NCBI GenBank assembly: GCA_015680685.1
Contig: MNCI01009296.1
Location: 184,133 to 248,132 of the forward strand
Direction: 5' to 3'
Length of the DNA stretch: 64,000 nt
Source: Gnetum montanum
Lineage: Eukaryota > Streptophyta > Gnetopsida > Gnetales > Gnetaceae
The number at the start of each line of letters is the position of its first letter. Position 1 is the first letter of the stretch. Under the pieces are notes generated by a model. The model saw only the letters and a program-made list of their open reading frames with translations, ran no database searches and was not told the DNA's origin. Shown here in pieces: positions 25,901 through 35,375 of the stretch. The position numbers and the translations under genes are program-made.

Positions 25901-28900
25901 GTCAATGTTAGATCCATCAATGTAGAGCTGTCGATGCAGTGTTTGTCTTTGCTTATATAAATGCGCACACCTACCACATTTATGGCACGTTAAGTCCATA
26001 TCCTAGTCGAAGTTTTGTAGTTTTCTTAGCCTAGAGTTAGAATATTTTTCAAGTGCCTATAGTAGGATTTCAATGATTGTATGGTTCTTTATTCGAGCAT
26101 CTTGTACCTGAACACATTGATGTGACCGACAATAAAGACAAGATTCTTTACATTCCTTGCAACACTTGGGATAGATTAATGTTTCCTTTTGTGCACCTTA
26201 TTACTTATGCATTTTTATGTTAATGTCTTTGATTAATTAATTTGTTTAATAACAACGCATAAGTACAACCACTTCGAACATACCACTTAACACTTGGTAA
26301 TCCTAGTAGTGGCTATTTGGTATGCCCAACAATAGGCACTTGGTAACCTAGAAGCATTAGAGCAAGTTTAGATTGTGAACAAAAAGTGGGCTTGGATGCT
26401 TGTGCTAGGATAGCTAGATTAAGGCACTAGATAGTTAAGTAGTTAATTTTTAATTATTTCATTTATTTTGCATTTAGATTAAATAAAATAAAAATAAAAA
26501 TATAAATAAAAATCATGTGCCTTGGCTTACACTTAACCATACATTTGCACTTACACAAGTGAAGTCAAGAAGACAACGATCACATCTCTAAGGTATTATC
26601 TTTGCTCATCGTTGCATTTAGGAACTAAAGTTCATGGAATTCAACTAAATCACTAGTGCAATGCTTGTGATTCTTATGGTTGGGTGTAGGGACTACTTGC
26701 TGCTCATCAATCACATATATCCACATCTTTTGTGAGTATTCATTAATGTAGGTTATGAAATATTGTGCTCCACCTACTAAAGGTATATTACCCTACAAAT
26801 CAACATTTGAGTGTACAATCTCCAACTTAGTTTTTGTAGCTGTATTCCTTGTACATGGAAAAGTTGTTCTTGTTTGTTTACCAAGAGCACATGGCTTGCA
26901 AAACATGTCATGATTTAAGTTAAGCTGTGGTAGTCTATGGGAAGATCGTAACAACTTCTACATATAACTTTTGTTCATATGACCAAGTCTTGCATGCTAC
27001 AACTTGGCATCCTGCGTTTTATGGGTTGCAGAGCAAATCACCTCTCCTAGTGGATGTAACTTAAATACTCCATTTGTTTCTTTTGTCTTTACTAACTTCT
27101 TTTGTCAGTTAACTTCCAATGGTAGACATTTTACATTCTTATGTGGATCTTGTTCACAGACTATTTTATGTTCAGCTTTAACCATTTTCAACACTGATAA
27201 TAGATTATGTCTCTTTAGTGCTAGGGTATAAGACACATTTTTAATATGTACTAGTTGTTTAGTAATATTCATGTTGATGTCACCAATCCCTCTAGTAGAT
27301 GCTGTAGCTTCACTAGCATTTAGTGCACATAAATTTTGGAAGAGGTTATGATTTCTTGATACATGTCTAGAACATCCTGAATCAATGTACCATGTATTAT
27401 TTTCAACATTGGCCACTTTATCTTGACTTGTAATACCCTTAATGATCAAGACCACTTCATCTCTTAGCAAGTTTGCTTCATTCCTATGATAATTGCTTTG
27501 ACTATTATTCTTGTTTCTGTTCCACCTCTGTTGAGTCATGTTCTCTCTAATGATTCTTTGTTGAACAGTAGAGGATTTTGGGTTTCTAAGATTGAACTAG
27601 CAATCTTGGAGTATATGCCCTTTTCTTCCACAAATATGACATATTGGTTGTTGGTTCTTTTGATTATTGAATCTTGAACTTTGTTTATTACCATAATGAT
27701 GGTGCTGAGTTCATTACCTTCATTGCTTATTTCTTGGGGTATATATAACTTGTTTCTGGATTTTTTGATTTTTGCTCTAATTCCATCTTTGTTTCTTGTA
27801 ATTGTAGCCAAGCTATCAATGTTGGAAAATTTGGTCTCTCTCCATTTGTTGCAGTTTTGTTTTCTGCAAACAGACTACATTGCATTCATCATTCCATACA
27901 CTTTCCTTTAGAGTATTGCATTTATGGGGCATACCCTGATCCCTACAGTTCCATGACAAAATCTTCATGGTATACCGGTAGACTGTTTTTTGTAGACCTC
28001 TTTTAAGGTCTGTTGAAATCTCAAATCTATCTCCAACTGTGTTTTCTTACTTTGGGCAATTGACGTTGTGGGTTGACCAGTTTTCCTAGCACTTGGTGAG
28101 ACTGGAAAAGACCCCAACATTATCTCAGCATCCTCCTTGTGAAGTGCTACAATCTCTTGCATTTGGGGCTTCAAGGATCCCCTTATAGTAGACATCCAGC
28201 TCCTTAGTGATAGGAGAGTGTTTCCATCATCACCCAGATCTTGTTCTGAAGGATGAGGAATTCCCTTCCCCTTAGGAGACCCATCCCCCACCTCCCTAGG
28301 CCCCCCAAAAATTGTGGTTTTCAAGATTGGGCGGCCTTTCCTGCTAACCTTATACCAACTAGTCTTCCCTTTTTTGTTGGTGGCTAGGGGTTGGGCTGAA
28401 CCTTGCATGCAATAGCTTGCTGGTTCACCTTTCCACAGATGGTACATCCACTGCCTACCCTATTTGGGGAGGTGTTATCATCAGTGATCTCATATTCTAT
28501 TAGTATCTTTTCTTGCCTCGAAGGAAGGTCCAAGATCACTTCGTGCACTAAATCATTCGATGACAGCAATTGCCATACATAGAAACATGCAAAACCCATC
28601 CTCTTCATCGAGCACGTAAACTTATCAAATGTTATAAACTCACTGAAGAAACCCATGACGGTTTCTAAGAATTCCTTTCTCCACATTTCCTAGGGAATAC
28701 TATATGCCCTAACCTGCACTGGTGCCCTAGCAAAAAGGTCTTCGTCCTTGTGGGCCCATGGCCTCCACAACATCAAGACCAACCCACGGGCCCCATAGAA
28801 CCACAACCCTCCCACAAGAACCTTGTCCTGGTCAGTGGTGGACCGAAAAATGAAAAGCAACAAGTCCTTAGACAGGCTTTGGACATCCATCTAAGCCCCA

Positions 28901-30809
28901 TGTAGTATACACCCATTTCTTAACAAGGTCTAGCTAAGGGTTGGGCACCAGCGAAGACGAACTTGCCAATCGGACTCAACTCCATCATCCTTAACCCCTT
29001 GGACAAGGAGTGCTATACTTGCAACCACATGAGGCCCTCTTGCCTGGAACAAGCTTCAATGCCTCCATCCCTTGGCCTCCAGCCCCCATTCTTGTTTCTG
29101 AGTACTAGGCTTGCTCTCTTCTCCTTTGCATCATTGCCCCCTGTAATATCATCTAGTGGGCACTCCTTGGACCTTGTCCCATTAGTGTCGATCCCACCAT
29201 CACCCTTTGCACCAACATCCACCATTGTTCCAACTTCCCTGGTTATACCCTTGCCTGCTCCCACTCCTTCGGCCGTACCTACTCCCACTCCCGCTCCTTC
29301 GGCCATACCCACTCTTGCTTCTGCTCTGATTTTAAATCCCACTAGGTGTTCTCAATTGAAATTTACATGCATGTCTTGATTTTGACTATTTAGATGATAT
29401 TGAAGTTTTTGTTGTGATAGCCTAGTAAAAGTCCAAAGTTAGCGGCAAGATCATGTTTGTGACCTGGATCAAAGTGACCAAGATTCAATTGGTATTTTTT
29501 TCATTTTTATGTCTTGTGCATTTTTAATTAAAGATAAATTTCATTAAAGATGGTGTGGGAAGTCTTTAGTGAAACCAAAACTTTATATAACTGAGTATGC
29601 TAAATAATGCCCAACATGAATGGAGAGCACAAACATTTTATGAAATAATGTTTAAGGCTTTTTCATCAGAATTTTGAAATTATGATGGATATTAAAATAA
29701 GGTCCATCTAGATACTCATGGTGCAATTATCCTATCAACTTGGACTGCTTGTTATGGGAGGTGCATGATTTAATAATTTTTATGACAAAATGTCTACTCG
29801 ATAAAAAGTTGAATATATATTATTTACATGCTCCCAGGTACTGAACCTTGAACTTGCAATTGATTGGCTGTTAAACCAATGGATTACATATTGAGCTACA
29901 TCACATTGGCAGATATAGACCATTTATAAAGGTTGATTAAAGTATTATCACTAAATCAAGTTTTAGCTCCTGATAGAGGTAATAGCAAAAATAAACTCAT
30001 GTAGTTAACTTATATTGTTAGGCTAAGACTAGGATGATGATGGTGATTAAAGTATTATTACTCTTTGCACAATGTTATGATTTAACAAATTTTTTTAAAG
30101 CATTCTAATGTTTTATGTCGCTGGCTTTCTACATTTATTCTATGCACATTAATGGTCTACAGAGCCAACTTTATCCATATCAATCTAGGAACAAATGCTT
30201 GTAGCTTAGTAGAAGCCTTTGATTTTTAACCTCTGTGAAACCTCTTTACATGAATTGCTTTTTATCTGTATTTTGGAGAAATACATGTGCATGTTGGTCA
30301 CATACATATTCTTATGATATTTACTTATAAATTGATTTCTAAGAGAAGGGACCAACATTTGTGGCTGTTGGATTTGAATCAAGCAACCAAATAATGAACT
30401 GGATGTTTATTTCTTGTAGATTCCTTCAGTGCACGTTAACTTTGTACGGTATCGAGTAGAGACATGAAATTAGTTTTATTAGAATACCATATTTGCATTC
30501 CTGTAATTACTTAGCCCTGGTCTTTCATTCAAATGAAACAACATATTCCATTATCAGGCATTATCCAAGAGCTTGCCATATTGCTACCCGTCTTTCTCAA
30601 AATTTTATATTCATTTTTTTAAAAAATCATTAATGTAACTCTTATTGGCATTTACACATGAAATGAAATCACAATGATATTTTTTTTATTTTTGACAGAA
30701 ATATTTGGAAGACAAGAATTTAAGTGGATTACTCCAGGATGCGTCGTCTGTGCAGCCAAAAAATGAACGTTTAAGTCATTGCTTATTTCCAAAGGATTTA
30801 TCTGAATAA
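10964..30809 (+). CDS. TRIAP1/MDM35-type twin CX9C mitochondrial protein (three exons)
   Basis: Exons are 10964-11079, 11165-11249 and 30699-30809. Introns are 11080-11164 (85 bp) and 11250-30698 (19.4 kb); both are GT-AG (aatag|gtacac, tgcag|atgg, atcgtg|gtgagt, gacag|aaat) and the frame is kept. The product is about 103 residues. Residues 26-36 (CTRSKNAYNDC) and 55-65 (CLAEWEAYKSC) are the two CX9C motifs, separated by FNRWYADKYLKGN, which matches the TRIAP1/Mdm35 core (CFNRW...EKFLKG). Exon 3 adds KYLEDKNLSGLLQ, as in plant homologues, and a variable tail. Family proteins reside in the mitochondrial intermembrane space, fold through disulfides via the Mia40 pathway and act with PRELI/Ups proteins in phospholipid transfer. 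The start was chosen as the first ATG of the open exon. No stop or frameshift was seen. Function is inferred from family. Confidence 0.85.
11250..13610. other. First part of the long intron, no gene recognised
   Basis: AT-rich intron sequence after the exon 2 donor. It holds a 19 bp direct duplication (ccagcacatcgtcaaaaag, about 11419-11457) and T-rich runs near 12090-12200. ORFs in this stretch are short and have no recognisable domain. Confidence 0.5.
14781..16600. mobile_element. DNA transposon with terminal inverted repeats inside copia RNase H
   Basis: The left end ccatacttatgaagat (14781-14796) is the exact inverse of the right end (16585-16600), and similarity extends inward to ggatcatgg on both sides, about 30 bp in all. 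The flanks are ttcaag (14775-14780) and tccaag (16601-16606), or 8 bp if two further g's are counted. Removing the insert restores the copia RNase H reading across the junction. No transposase is seen, so it is non-autonomous. The left end is followed by repeats of ggattgtgatc-type words. An RTE LINE fragment lies inside. An 8 bp duplication would suit hAT, but the TIR start is not decisive. Confidence 0.65.
15357..16430 (-). pseudogene. RTE-type LINE, reverse transcriptase fragment
   Basis: The minus strand reads FIFIDLEKVYDKVPRDIIWC (about 16390-16330), then RATTKIKTSCG, GLHQ.S.LSMYLFAIIMDEL (about 16190-16130), PWCMLFVDDSMLV (about 16110-16070) and KSKTEYMECNF. These are the conserved blocks of plant RTE-clade reverse transcriptases, with F-V-D-D in place of F-A-D-D. 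The 3' end at 15357-15410 has the ggttggctat motif typical of plant RTE tails and ends in a short gatgatgat run, as RTE elements do. The endonuclease part is missing (5' truncation), and frame changes and stops occur. Confidence 0.75.
17090..17824 (-). repeat. LTR-like sequence (copia type), minus orientation
   Basis: On the minus strand it begins TGATGGGGTATTTTCC at 17824. It has a repeat block at 17680-17467, a TATA box (ggatataaatag, about 17367-17379) and a downstream half rich in short AG/CT words. The part at 17105-17160 resembles 18090-18150 (cttgaacaagaaaagaa). No primer site is attached, so a solo LTR is likely. The left boundary is approximate and no target duplication was identified. 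Confidence 0.45.
17467..17680. repeat. Short tandem repeats of ggagacatcttg type
   Basis: About eight imperfect units of ggaggagacatcttg or its variant ggggagatgtcttg, spaced 25-35 bp. It lies between the start and the TATA box of the LTR-like sequence around it. A plus-strand ORF across the block (17477-17710) is an effect of the repeat. Confidence 0.7.
18060..18745 (-). repeat. Second LTR-like sequence, minus orientation
   Basis: On the minus strand it begins TGTTAGGTAGGC at 18745, next to an A/G tract that would be the polypurine tract on the other strand only if inverted, so the role of that tract is unclear. A repeat block at 18720-18430 precedes the TATA box (agcctataaaagg, about 18340-18353). 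The left boundary is estimated from similarity to the LTR-like sequence at 17090. If it is a 3' LTR, the decayed ORFs at 19100-20560 could be its internal region. Confidence 0.4.
18430..18720. repeat. Interspersed short repeats of attgcgatt / cttgtagtggc type
   Basis: Imperfect units containing attgcgatt, ggattgtgg and cttgtagtggc recur about every 30-50 bp. They lie upstream of the TATA box of the LTR-like sequence around them. Related words recur at 21690-21960. Confidence 0.55.
18748..18797 (+). repeat. A-rich simple sequence
   Basis: Runs of a interrupted by single g (aaaaagaaaa, then aaaagaaaag units). It could be a LINE or SINE tail or a simple repeat. Confidence 0.6.
19100..20560 (-). 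pseudogene. Decayed ORFs of unknown type, probably retroelement-derived
   Basis: Frames on the minus strand follow one another: one starting MAPKSLGVKKLRRDVKQMK (about 20500), METKRSPKSKMVYASDQGES (20298) leading to SSRRVKSNNRRYEIC, a 199-residue acidic frame (20134-19535), and KFLKCVDELDCLAC (about 19400) followed by a Lys-rich run. The acidic frame has repeated phrases of the type DLVPPKWDEG / DLVTPTWDLK. No enzyme domain is recognisable. Position beside an LTR-like sequence and the broken frames suggest the gag-side region of a retrotransposon, but I cannot assign a family. Confidence 0.35.
20600..21680. other. Intron sequence without recognised feature
   Basis: AT-rich sequence with only short ORFs. 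I see no conserved domain, repeat array or clear element boundary. Confidence 0.4.
21683..22882 (+). repeat. Copia-type LTR, plus orientation, with a decayed primer site
   Basis: The right end ggatttcaaca (22872-22882) is followed by tagtatcatttag, which resembles the copia PBS complementary to initiator tRNA-Met (TGGTATCAGAGC) with three or four changes. Upstream is a CT-rich stretch (22430-22620) as in copia U5 regions. Near the left end (21687-21960) are short repeats containing ttgcgatgatgg and actatgagt. The left boundary is estimated. Confidence 0.4.
23000..23321 (-). repeat. Polypurine tract and start of 3' LTR of copia element 2
   Basis: On the minus strand, aaattaaggaggag (23321-23308) is a polypurine tract directly followed by TGTTAGATAG (from 23307), a typical copia LTR start. 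The LTR's first 200 bp consist of degenerate repeats of gaattgtaacacac and gattcatagtaatga type. A TATA-like tataaaag lies at about 22990-22997. The far end of the LTR could not be set, because it merges with the plus-oriented LTR at 21683-22882. Confidence 0.55.
23430..27830 (-). pseudogene. Ty1/copia element 2, gag end to RNase H
   Basis: Minus strand, domains in order. A gag zinc knuckle reads CHICGRKGHILQDC (about 27645-27604). Protease has WYIDSGCSRHVS (about 27395-27360). The GAG-pre-integrase motif is ARLGHMN (about 27000). Integrase is split at 26709 by a solo LTR and resumes before 25840, with GRKPNLGHLQVFGYKAYYH near 25490-25430. RT at 24798-24235 has DYEETFSS.ARMVTFRIVISL, MYMEQPKGF, YGLKQAPRVWYQKI and HVDDILIA, where YVDD is usual. 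RNase H follows to about 23440 (LVFKATSSKVMEVYT; KTKHIEIKYHF-like text across changes). Stops and frame changes are frequent. The 5' LTR and most of gag are missing: at 27830 the sequence passes into a LINE. It lies in the host gene's long intron in antisense direction. Confidence 0.85.
25861..26709 (+). mobile_element. Solo LTR 'C' (TGATG family) in copia integrase
   Basis: Starts TTGATGGGCTGC and ends GCTGCTCATCA, with atcac on both sides (25856-25860 and 26710-26714), a perfect 5 bp target duplication. It aligns in reverse orientation with solo LTRs A and D. Its TATA box (ttatataaatg, about 25956-25966) points rightward, the sense direction of the host gene. Words of catcgatggg type lie at 25868-25945, upstream of the TATA. 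The copia integrase reading (WIYVI) is broken at the insertion point. Confidence 0.8.
27822..29345 (-). pseudogene. L1-type LINE 1: ORF1 and the first codons of ORF2
   Basis: On the minus strand ORF1 runs from about 29000 with LSKDLLLFIFRS, GGLWFYGARGLVLMLWRPWA and KRMGFACFYVWQLL (28890-28560), the DUF4283-like Gag domain of plant L1 elements. A CCHC knuckle reads CTICGKVNQQAIAC (about 28450-28410), with His replaced by Gln. ORF1 ends at 27965. ORF2 starts at 27968 with MKILSWNCR, the first beta strand of the endonuclease, overlapping the ORF1 stop as ATGA. After CLQKTKL the LINE stops at about 27830 against copia gag sequence. The Gly/Ala/Pro-rich stretch at 29013-29342 may be its N-terminal region. 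ORF1 is broken by a frameshift near 28687. Confidence 0.75.
29346..30695. other. Last part of the long intron
   Basis: AT-rich, no protein-coding feature recognised. It contains the tRNA-like segment at 29828-29905 and ends in a T-rich stretch before the exon 3 acceptor (tttttttatttttgacag). Confidence 0.5.
29828..29905 (-). repeat. tRNA-derived SINE-like head
   Basis: Read on the minus strand it contains gtagctcaatatgtaat (A-box-like) and, about 45 bp on, caagttcaaggttcagtacc (B-box-like), ending ctgggagca. It keeps the order of a tRNA gene but lacks pairing in the stems, so a SINE head is more likely than a tRNA gene. Confidence 0.4.
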
Positions 30810-30980
30810 GTTATTGTTATTATTTTGTCTCTGCGAACAGCAACTTATCTCGGTGTTTTATATTCTTTCATATCCTTTATAAGATGAATATTTGAAGTTA
30901 TTTTCCCGTTTGATAGGTCAGAGAATTCATTTTATTCGTAATTGGCTGAGGGCATTTATTTTTCAAAAAAGCACAAAAAA

Positions 30981-31545
30981 ATGTAAGCTGACGAAGTGCG
31001 GTTATAAACTACATTTAGGAAATGATTTTTTGCAATGTTGCACCAAGTTTGGAGAAAAAAAAAAGAAAAAAGAAAAAAAAGAAAAAAGAAAAAAAAGAAG
31101 ATGAGATAACAGATGCTAGTCCATAGGCTAATTGAAACATAGTTACACCCCAAGAAGTTTATAACTCAGTGCTACTTTGTAAAAGCCCAGGCTGACGAAG
31201 TGCGGGCACAAATTACATTTAGGAAACAATTTCTTGCATTGTTCTATGAAGTTGGTAGGAAATAAAAAAGATGAGATAACAAATGCTAGTCCATAGGCTA
31301 ATTAAAACATAGTTACAGCCCAAGAAGTTTATAATTTAGTGCTACCTAGTAAAATTGAACCTATGACTTGGAGTTACCAGGCCAAGACCTGTAACACTAG
31401 GCTAACACCTCATTGTTAGTCCATGATTGATGACTAATCCTTAGTATTCTATATTGTTTGTAGACACACATTACATCTAGGGAAACCATTTTTTGCACTA
31501 TTTTACCAAGTTGGTAGGAAATTAAAAATAAGATAACAGGTTCTA
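30981..31545. repeat. Imperfect tandem repeats of about 200 bp downstream of the host gene
   Basis: Two long units (about 30985-31190 and 31191-31345) share gctgacgaagtgcggg, acatttaggaaa, gagataaca.atgctagtcc and cccaagaagtttata. A third partial unit lies at 31455-31540. The first unit contains an A/G run (31059-31099) absent from the others. The host gene's 3' end probably lies just before this. Confidence 0.7.
31343..31430 (-). repeat. tRNA-derived SINE-like head
   Basis: On the minus strand gttagcctagtgttac (A-box-like) is followed by ccaagtcataggttcaattt (B-box-like). The same block, aacttggagttccaagtca in reverse with the adjoining gtgctac, recurs at 59835-59945. This indicates a dispersed family. 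Confidence 0.45.
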
Positions 31546-33330
31546 CTCCCTTGATTAAGGGAAAAGTGCAAACAATTTGCATAGAATAACTTCAAAACTA
31601 TCTTTAAATGTAGCTTTTATATAGCATAGGAATCTATGGTAATGGATACTAACTACTTAAATTATAGGATTGAAAAAAAATCTATGGAGTTAAGTTTATA
31701 TTAGCAAAATACCACATAAGTCACATGCTCTAACAGAGTAGGTAAGAGCAATGCCTTTTAAAACCAATGTACAACAACCAGTTTTAATTCTAAACCATTT
31801 ATATTAATGAAATACTTAGTTGGATAATAAAGATTGTGAATTTACAATTTTATCATATTGCTTTTTCAATATGGGCCCATGAGTAAAACTTGAACACACT
31901 ATCTATTTATTGAAAAACCTAGAACTTTATCATACCATTGATGTGTTTCTCTCATCCTCATATAACGTTAGTTTTAAACACAAATAAACACAAATAAGAG
32001 GTGGCTTGACGAGACCATCCTTGACATGTAGATATGGCTCAACTAGTTATCTTTAGAGATGCCAATAAGACTCTTTTTAGAGACTAAGTTGCATCTTGAC
32101 AATATGAATAAAGATTGAAGTTTCATGATTAATGAAAGATGGTAGTCTCATTTAGAAAATCTTCAACAATAGAAAAAGAGAAAACCTCTTTGTAAAGTTT
32201 AATCTTAAGAGGATTCTTCATTATTTTATAATGGAACACGAGACCATGAGTTGAATCCTTAATAATATAACCCTTTTTATTCTAAACATTAAAATAAATC
32301 AATAAATTAATTAAATACTATAATAATTAAGCAATAAAATTGCTTATAGGTTGGGTTTAATCTACCAATCGTTTTGTTTTATTAATTTTTTTTAAAAACA
32401 AGGTTGTTTAGCATCGTGAAATAATAAAAATTATTAAGGTTGACTTACTTTTGCAAGGTTACATATAAATAACTTTTTCTTATTCATTTCATTTGCACTA
32501 TTAGTAATTAATCTAAAGAGGATTCATAACTAATATTACTTCATGTTGTAAGAAGAAGTTCTTGGAATATCTACTCTACTTTACAACTCTTAAGTTATTT
32601 TAGTCTAATTATTTTTTTAAATAAACATCGAGTCTTCTTCTCATCATTATTATTGATTTTACATTCCAATATATTTTAAGTATTTTCATTGAAGATACAA
32701 CTTAGGGTTTTCCGAGCTTTCAGATATTAATCTCTCATAGTTTATTATGTTATGTATTACCCTTTTTAATTATGGCTTAATTGTTGAAGACTCTTAACTT
32801 GAATGTAAGAGATCATCTCATGTCATCTTCTTATTGCTTTAGTTTTCATTGCATGCTTGTGGATTAATTATCTAATATAGTACCTTTTTAGGATAGTTGC
32901 TAAAACAAAAACTAGATGACTATAATCGTAGAAGACTTTAACATGAACTTTAGAGACTACCTTGTCATGTCATTCTTTTATTAGTCATATTCTTGTTGCA
33001 TGCTCTTGAATTGGTTATCTAAGATAATGCTTTTGTAGTAATGATTTGAAGATGGAAAATACTAATGTCTCTTAGATTGTAGAGACTACAAAGAATTTTG
33101 AAGCTTTTGATTTTATTTTACTTGATGATTTATATATTTACAATATTTACTTGAAGCTTATGAAGTTTGAAGATATTACTTTATGATACATATTTTTGCA
33201 GACTATTGGATTTATTTGCCTAAATAAGGATTTTACACTAGTGATTTAGGCTATCCTTGAACGCTATGAAATTAATGTTTTGTATATCCACTATTTTTCT
33301 GAATCTTTTTTACTTGTTAAATTGACCAAT
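31546..33330. other. AT-rich stretch, only a tandem duplication seen
   Basis: No gene recognised. At 32787-33040 two units of about 140 bp lie head to tail, sharing catgtcat.cttttatt, ttgcatgctcttg and ggttatctaa. Segments near 31880-31920 have a weak SINE-like look. Confidence 0.5.
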
Positions 33331-34222
33331 TTAAAATGGTTGAAAAATCATTATATTTTAAAGTTTCAATAGATCAATGCAATACTTTTATTTTTTGGAA
33401 ATGGAAAGTTGATTTTGATCCCTATTCTTATGATTACTTTAAAATTCCTTGTTGGATTAAATTAGAAAATCTTCTTCTATTTTTCAAAGTATTGAAAGTG
33501 AAATTATTGGCAGCATTGGCACAATCTTGAAGATAGAGTCAAAAACATTATTAAATGTTGTGCAACACATTGTATTTTATAGAGATTAATTTACAACATA
33601 GGAAAACCGAATTAAAACTCAAGGTCAATAATAAGTGTTTTTTCCCTAAAAATTATATACTATAATTTACGAAGATGTTGGAACTAATGTTGTTGTGAAG
33701 GCCATGTTATTGAAATTTATTTTACTTTCAATAAAAAAGTTGTATGTGAGAAAAAAACAACAAATTTCAGAAAAGGCAAATAATGATAGATTTCATCAAG
33801 TACAAATAAAAGCTTCTCTGACAAGTTCTTAGCCTTTTATTAATTTTTTTAAAGTTAAAGGTACTATTAAACTCTCGATATTTAAAGGGAATTCCGCTTT
33901 AAAAAAAGAAAATTTTTAGCAAGGACCTGCAGTGAAAGTTTGATGCTTACACATTTCACTTAGCGCAACATAAAAAGAAGAGGCCTATGGATACTGATTT
34001 CAAATTAATAACGTCAAAGGTAGATATCTCTCTTTACTATTAGGAATGTAAAAAGCTATTAAAGAAGTTTTTTGGTAAAAATATTAATAAAGTTGTGATT
34101 TGTCTTCTTCATAGGAATGAAGATATCAACATATTGGTAATTGGAGGTTTATTACTCTTATTAATAATGCTTATAAAATTTTAGTTAAATGCATGGCTTG
34201 TCAAATTTAGAAGGTTATAGAA

Positions 34223-34974
34223 TGATGAGTGGCGAGGTACCCCTACACTCAACCATATGAATACGAGCATTACACATGCGATCCAGTCGAACTTCAAGGA
34301 CTAAGTGCTTACGTGCCTTATTGAACACTTAAGGTTAATCAATCGTTGTCTTCCCAGACTTACTTGTATTATCACGGTTGTATGGTTAAGTAAGTCTGAG
34401 GTATATGATTTTTATGTCTTTTATCTTTTTATCGTCTATGCTAAGAGAGGAAAGGGTGAAGAGACTAAGTAACTAACTTTTACTAACTAAGCTTTAATCG
34501 TCCTAGCATCAGTATCCATTCCCACTTTCCGTACACACCATGAACCAGTGCAACGTTATTGGGATTACCAAACGCTATTCGTTACTGGGTTACCAAGCGT
34601 AGCACACATGCTCGAAGTGGTCATACTGAATGCACTTAACTAGGAGAGTTGAGGGTTGAGAGAGATTAATTATCTAAGAAAGCAATTAAGCATTTAGTAG
34701 TAATTAAGTCCTATTTAGCTTAGTCCATGTACTGCAAGGTTTATCAGAAAGTTCGTCTTTATTTCCATACACAAATGTGTGCTCAGGTACAATTTGCTTG
34801 AATAAAGATCCATTCACTTTGAGACTCCTACTACGGGCACATGGAAATTATTCTATCTCTAGAATGGTAAAATTGCTAGAGTTTAGCTAAGGGTCTAGAT
34901 CTAGATGTTCTTACAAGGGAAAGCTGCCTCTTATTTATAGACAAGGTGACAGGCTGCGATATCGCATCCCATCA
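34223..34974 (-). mobile_element. Solo LTR 'D' (TGATG family) in LINE 2
   Basis: 752 bp from TGATGAGTGG to CCCATCA with a perfect 5 bp duplication tagaa (34218-34222 and 34975-34979). Removing it restores the LINE RT reading (KVIE then DIIRLEQ). TATAAATAA lies on the minus strand near 34932-34940. Upstream of the TATA only a short remnant, tgcgatatcgca, stands where the other family members carry repeats. Confidence 0.85.
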
Positions 34975-35264
34975 TAGAAGATATCATTAGACTTGAGTAG
35001 ATTAGTTTGATTAAAGGTGAACATATCTTAAATAATATTATTACAACTTCAAGAGGGAATGTAATGTACTTTTGATACTAACCAAGATATTGCTTTTTAT
35101 TAAGTTAGATCATGCTAAAGCTTATGATAGGATTGAATAAAATTTCATTATTTATTGTCTTTTCACATGATTTGCATTATAATCTTTAAAAGAGTATAAA
35201 AAGGATCATCCTAAAGACATTAATGCTCATTGTGCTAAACGAGATCTTGGGAGGGTTGGTAGAT

Positions 35265-35375
35265 GAACAAAAGCCTCACCTTTTTAAGTGGTTGTGCCCA
35301 AGCTCGAACCTAGGTCTTCAACTTGAGAAATGAGTACTTTACTGTCAGTCCAAATGATAATCCCTCTTTAAAGGA
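35265..35375 (-). repeat. tRNA-derived SINE-like sequence
   Basis: On the minus strand agacctaggttcgagcttgg (B-box-like) lies downstream of an A-box-like ttggactgacagtaaagta. It interrupts the LINE 2 reading. Confidence 0.4.

Noticed and set aside
29013-29379. Pro/Thr-rich plus-strand ORF and Gly/Ala-rich minus-strand ORF
   Set aside because: Low-complexity sequence open on both strands. The minus strand may belong to LINE ORF1; the plus ORF is a shadow.
29828-29905. A tRNA gene
   Set aside because: Box-like words are present, but the acceptor and anticodon stems do not pair, and similar heads elsewhere fit a SINE.
30892-31104. Lys-rich plus-strand ORF after exon 3
   Set aside because: Its end is the A/G simple repeat, and it lies in the 3' region of the host gene with no domain.
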